From the NCBI GenBank assembly GCA_031258615.1, contig JAIRMP010000209.1, positions 1-5,912 of the forward strand: a stretch of DNA of 5,912 nucleotides, in the 5' to 3' direction. How positions within the stretch are numbered: position 1 is the stretch's first letter; each line of letters begins with the position of its first letter. Below, one piece after another: positions 5,558 to 5,912 of the stretch. The translations under genes were made by a program, and so were the position numbers. Origin of the DNA: Spirochaetaceae bacterium (lineage in GTDB: Bacteria; Spirochaetota; Spirochaetia; Treponematales; Breznakiellaceae). The notes below the pieces were generated by a model. It saw only the letters and a program-made list of their open reading frames with translations, was not told the DNA's origin and did no database searches.

Positions 5558-5566
5558 AAGCTATAT

Positions 5567-5571
5567 CCTCC
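5567..5571 (-). promoter_or_regulatory. Ribosome binding site of the DHH phosphoesterase gene
   Basis: On the minus strand GGAGG stands 9 bases before the ATG at 5557. It is a strong site that decides the start. Confidence 0.8.
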
Positions 5572-5578
5572 GCTGTAC

Positions 5579-5607
5579 ACTATACAAAAAACTTCCGGTT
5601 TAGTAAA
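5579..5607 (-). promoter_or_regulatory. Predicted sigma70-type promoter of the DHH operon
   Basis: On the minus strand TTTACT (5602-5607) and TATAGT (5579-5584) are exactly 17 bases apart. Initiation about 7 bases later would place the RNA 5' end just before the Shine-Dalgarno sequence, giving a leader of about 15 bases. The palindrome cluster at 5632-5746 lies upstream of this promoter, so it would not be in the operon's RNA. Confidence 0.55.
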
Positions 5608-5631
5608 TACCAGTTGGCAGTGAGGGATGAT

Positions 5632-5685
5632 GAGCCTCCCCGCCGCAAGCAGCGTGGTATCACTCGTAGAGCGGCGGGGAGGCTC
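5632..5685. repeat. 15-bp inverted repeat with a 24-base loop
   Basis: GAGCCTCCCCGCCGC (5632-5646) and GCGGCGGGGAGGCTC (5671-5685) are perfect complements. The innermost five pairs, GCCGC/GCGGC, are the same as in the palindromes at 76, 172 and 3404, but the loop is 24 bases instead of three. It sits just upstream of the -35 of the DHH promoter, on the far side from the gene. Confidence 0.75.
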
Positions 5686-5702
5686 GATCGGTTGCGGAAA
5701 TT

Positions 5703-5727
5703 GGATCAAGCGCTTTGCGCTTGATCC
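5703..5727. repeat. Palindrome with CGC-TTT-GCG core
   Basis: GGATCAAGCGC and GCGCTTGATCC form a perfect 11-bp stem around TTT, the longest uninterrupted stem with a trinucleotide loop in the window. It abuts the next palindrome with no spacer and shares CAAGCGC/GCGCTTG with the palindrome at 200-220. Confidence 0.8.
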
Positions 5728-5746
5728 CTCAACGCGTAGCGTTGAG
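5728..5746. repeat. Palindrome with CGC-GTA-GCG core
   Basis: CTCAACGC and GCGTTGAG form a perfect 8-bp stem around GTA. It starts at the base after the previous palindrome ends, so the pair forms a tandem double hairpin. Confidence 0.75.
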
Positions 5747-5912
5747 TCGTTTACTACCAATTTTTGTGAGTGCTACTGATTCTCGCCCGCCGCAAGCGCT
5801 AAACTTGACCCACAGAATCACACTAGGCATTCCCTGTAGGCCAAAAGGATATATAGCTTCATCAGACCTATCCATATAGTCTTCACACCGGGCGGCCCGT
5901 TGCTGGGCGCTC

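Larger units (their letters stand above)
5558..5912. other. 355-base region without a convincing gene
   Basis: From left to right it holds the leader and promoter of the DHH operon (5558-5607), three palindromes (5632-5746), and about 165 bases to the window edge. In the last part TGATTCT (5777-5783) and AGAATCA (5814-5820) form a 7-bp inverted repeat with a 30-base loop, which may be chance. One minus-strand frame is open from the right edge to a TGA inside the palindrome at 5729-5731 (about 60 codons). Its protein is not recognisable, and a gene ending inside a palindrome would be unusual unless the palindrome had inserted there. Confidence 0.5.

Noticed and set aside
5548..5760. Minus-strand frame of 70 codons crossing the palindrome cluster
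   Set aside because: It reads through three hairpins and the DHH promoter and overlaps the real start of the DHH gene, so it is not a plausible gene.
5777..5820. TGATTCT/AGAATCA inverted repeat as an IS end or operator
   Set aside because: Only 7 bp with a 30-base loop and no transposase or regulator attached to it; could easily be chance.

Overview
The window most resembles a free-living or gut treponeme (Spirochaetota). This is an inference from three things: mid-range GC content, a Rep-type helicase beside a DHH-family phosphoesterase of the kind often named exopolyphosphatase-related in treponemes, and an exported protein with a predicted beta-rich body ending in Phe-Trp-Leu. No rRNA, tRNA or CRISPR array is visible, so the placement is tentative.

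Layout from left to right. Bases 1-293 are mostly non-coding. They hold a possible gene-end remnant, a cluster of GC-rich palindromes and a good sigma70-type promoter. That promoter drives a small DUF2158/YodC-like protein (294-542), followed one base later by a Rep-type superfamily 1A DNA helicase (544-2553). The helicase has its full motif set, but no ATG, GTG or TTG precedes its Walker A motif. Convergent to it is a Uma2-family (DUF820) putative PD-(D/E)XK nuclease (2656-3237, minus). The 102-base gap between them holds a GC-rich inverted repeat. Bases 3238-3797 are accessory: a palindrome, the C-terminal third of an ISAs1-family transposase, and a candidate IS end. On the minus strand, a DHH/DHHA1 phosphoesterase (4652-5557) and an exported outer-membrane-type protein (3798-4604) form a probable two-gene operon with a promoter near 5579-5607. 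The last 355 bases hold a second palindrome cluster and no convincing gene.

The genes do not form one obvious pathway. The first operon concerns DNA unwinding and replication restart; the second pairs a soluble phosphoesterase with an envelope protein. I did not find a convincing new defence or biosynthetic system. The most distinctive signal is a family of short palindromes sharing the core CGC-NNN-GCG with otherwise unrelated arms. Seven copies lie in roughly 1 kb of non-coding DNA, and one sits exactly where the transposase remnant is cut. The second is the missing canonical start codon of the helicase.
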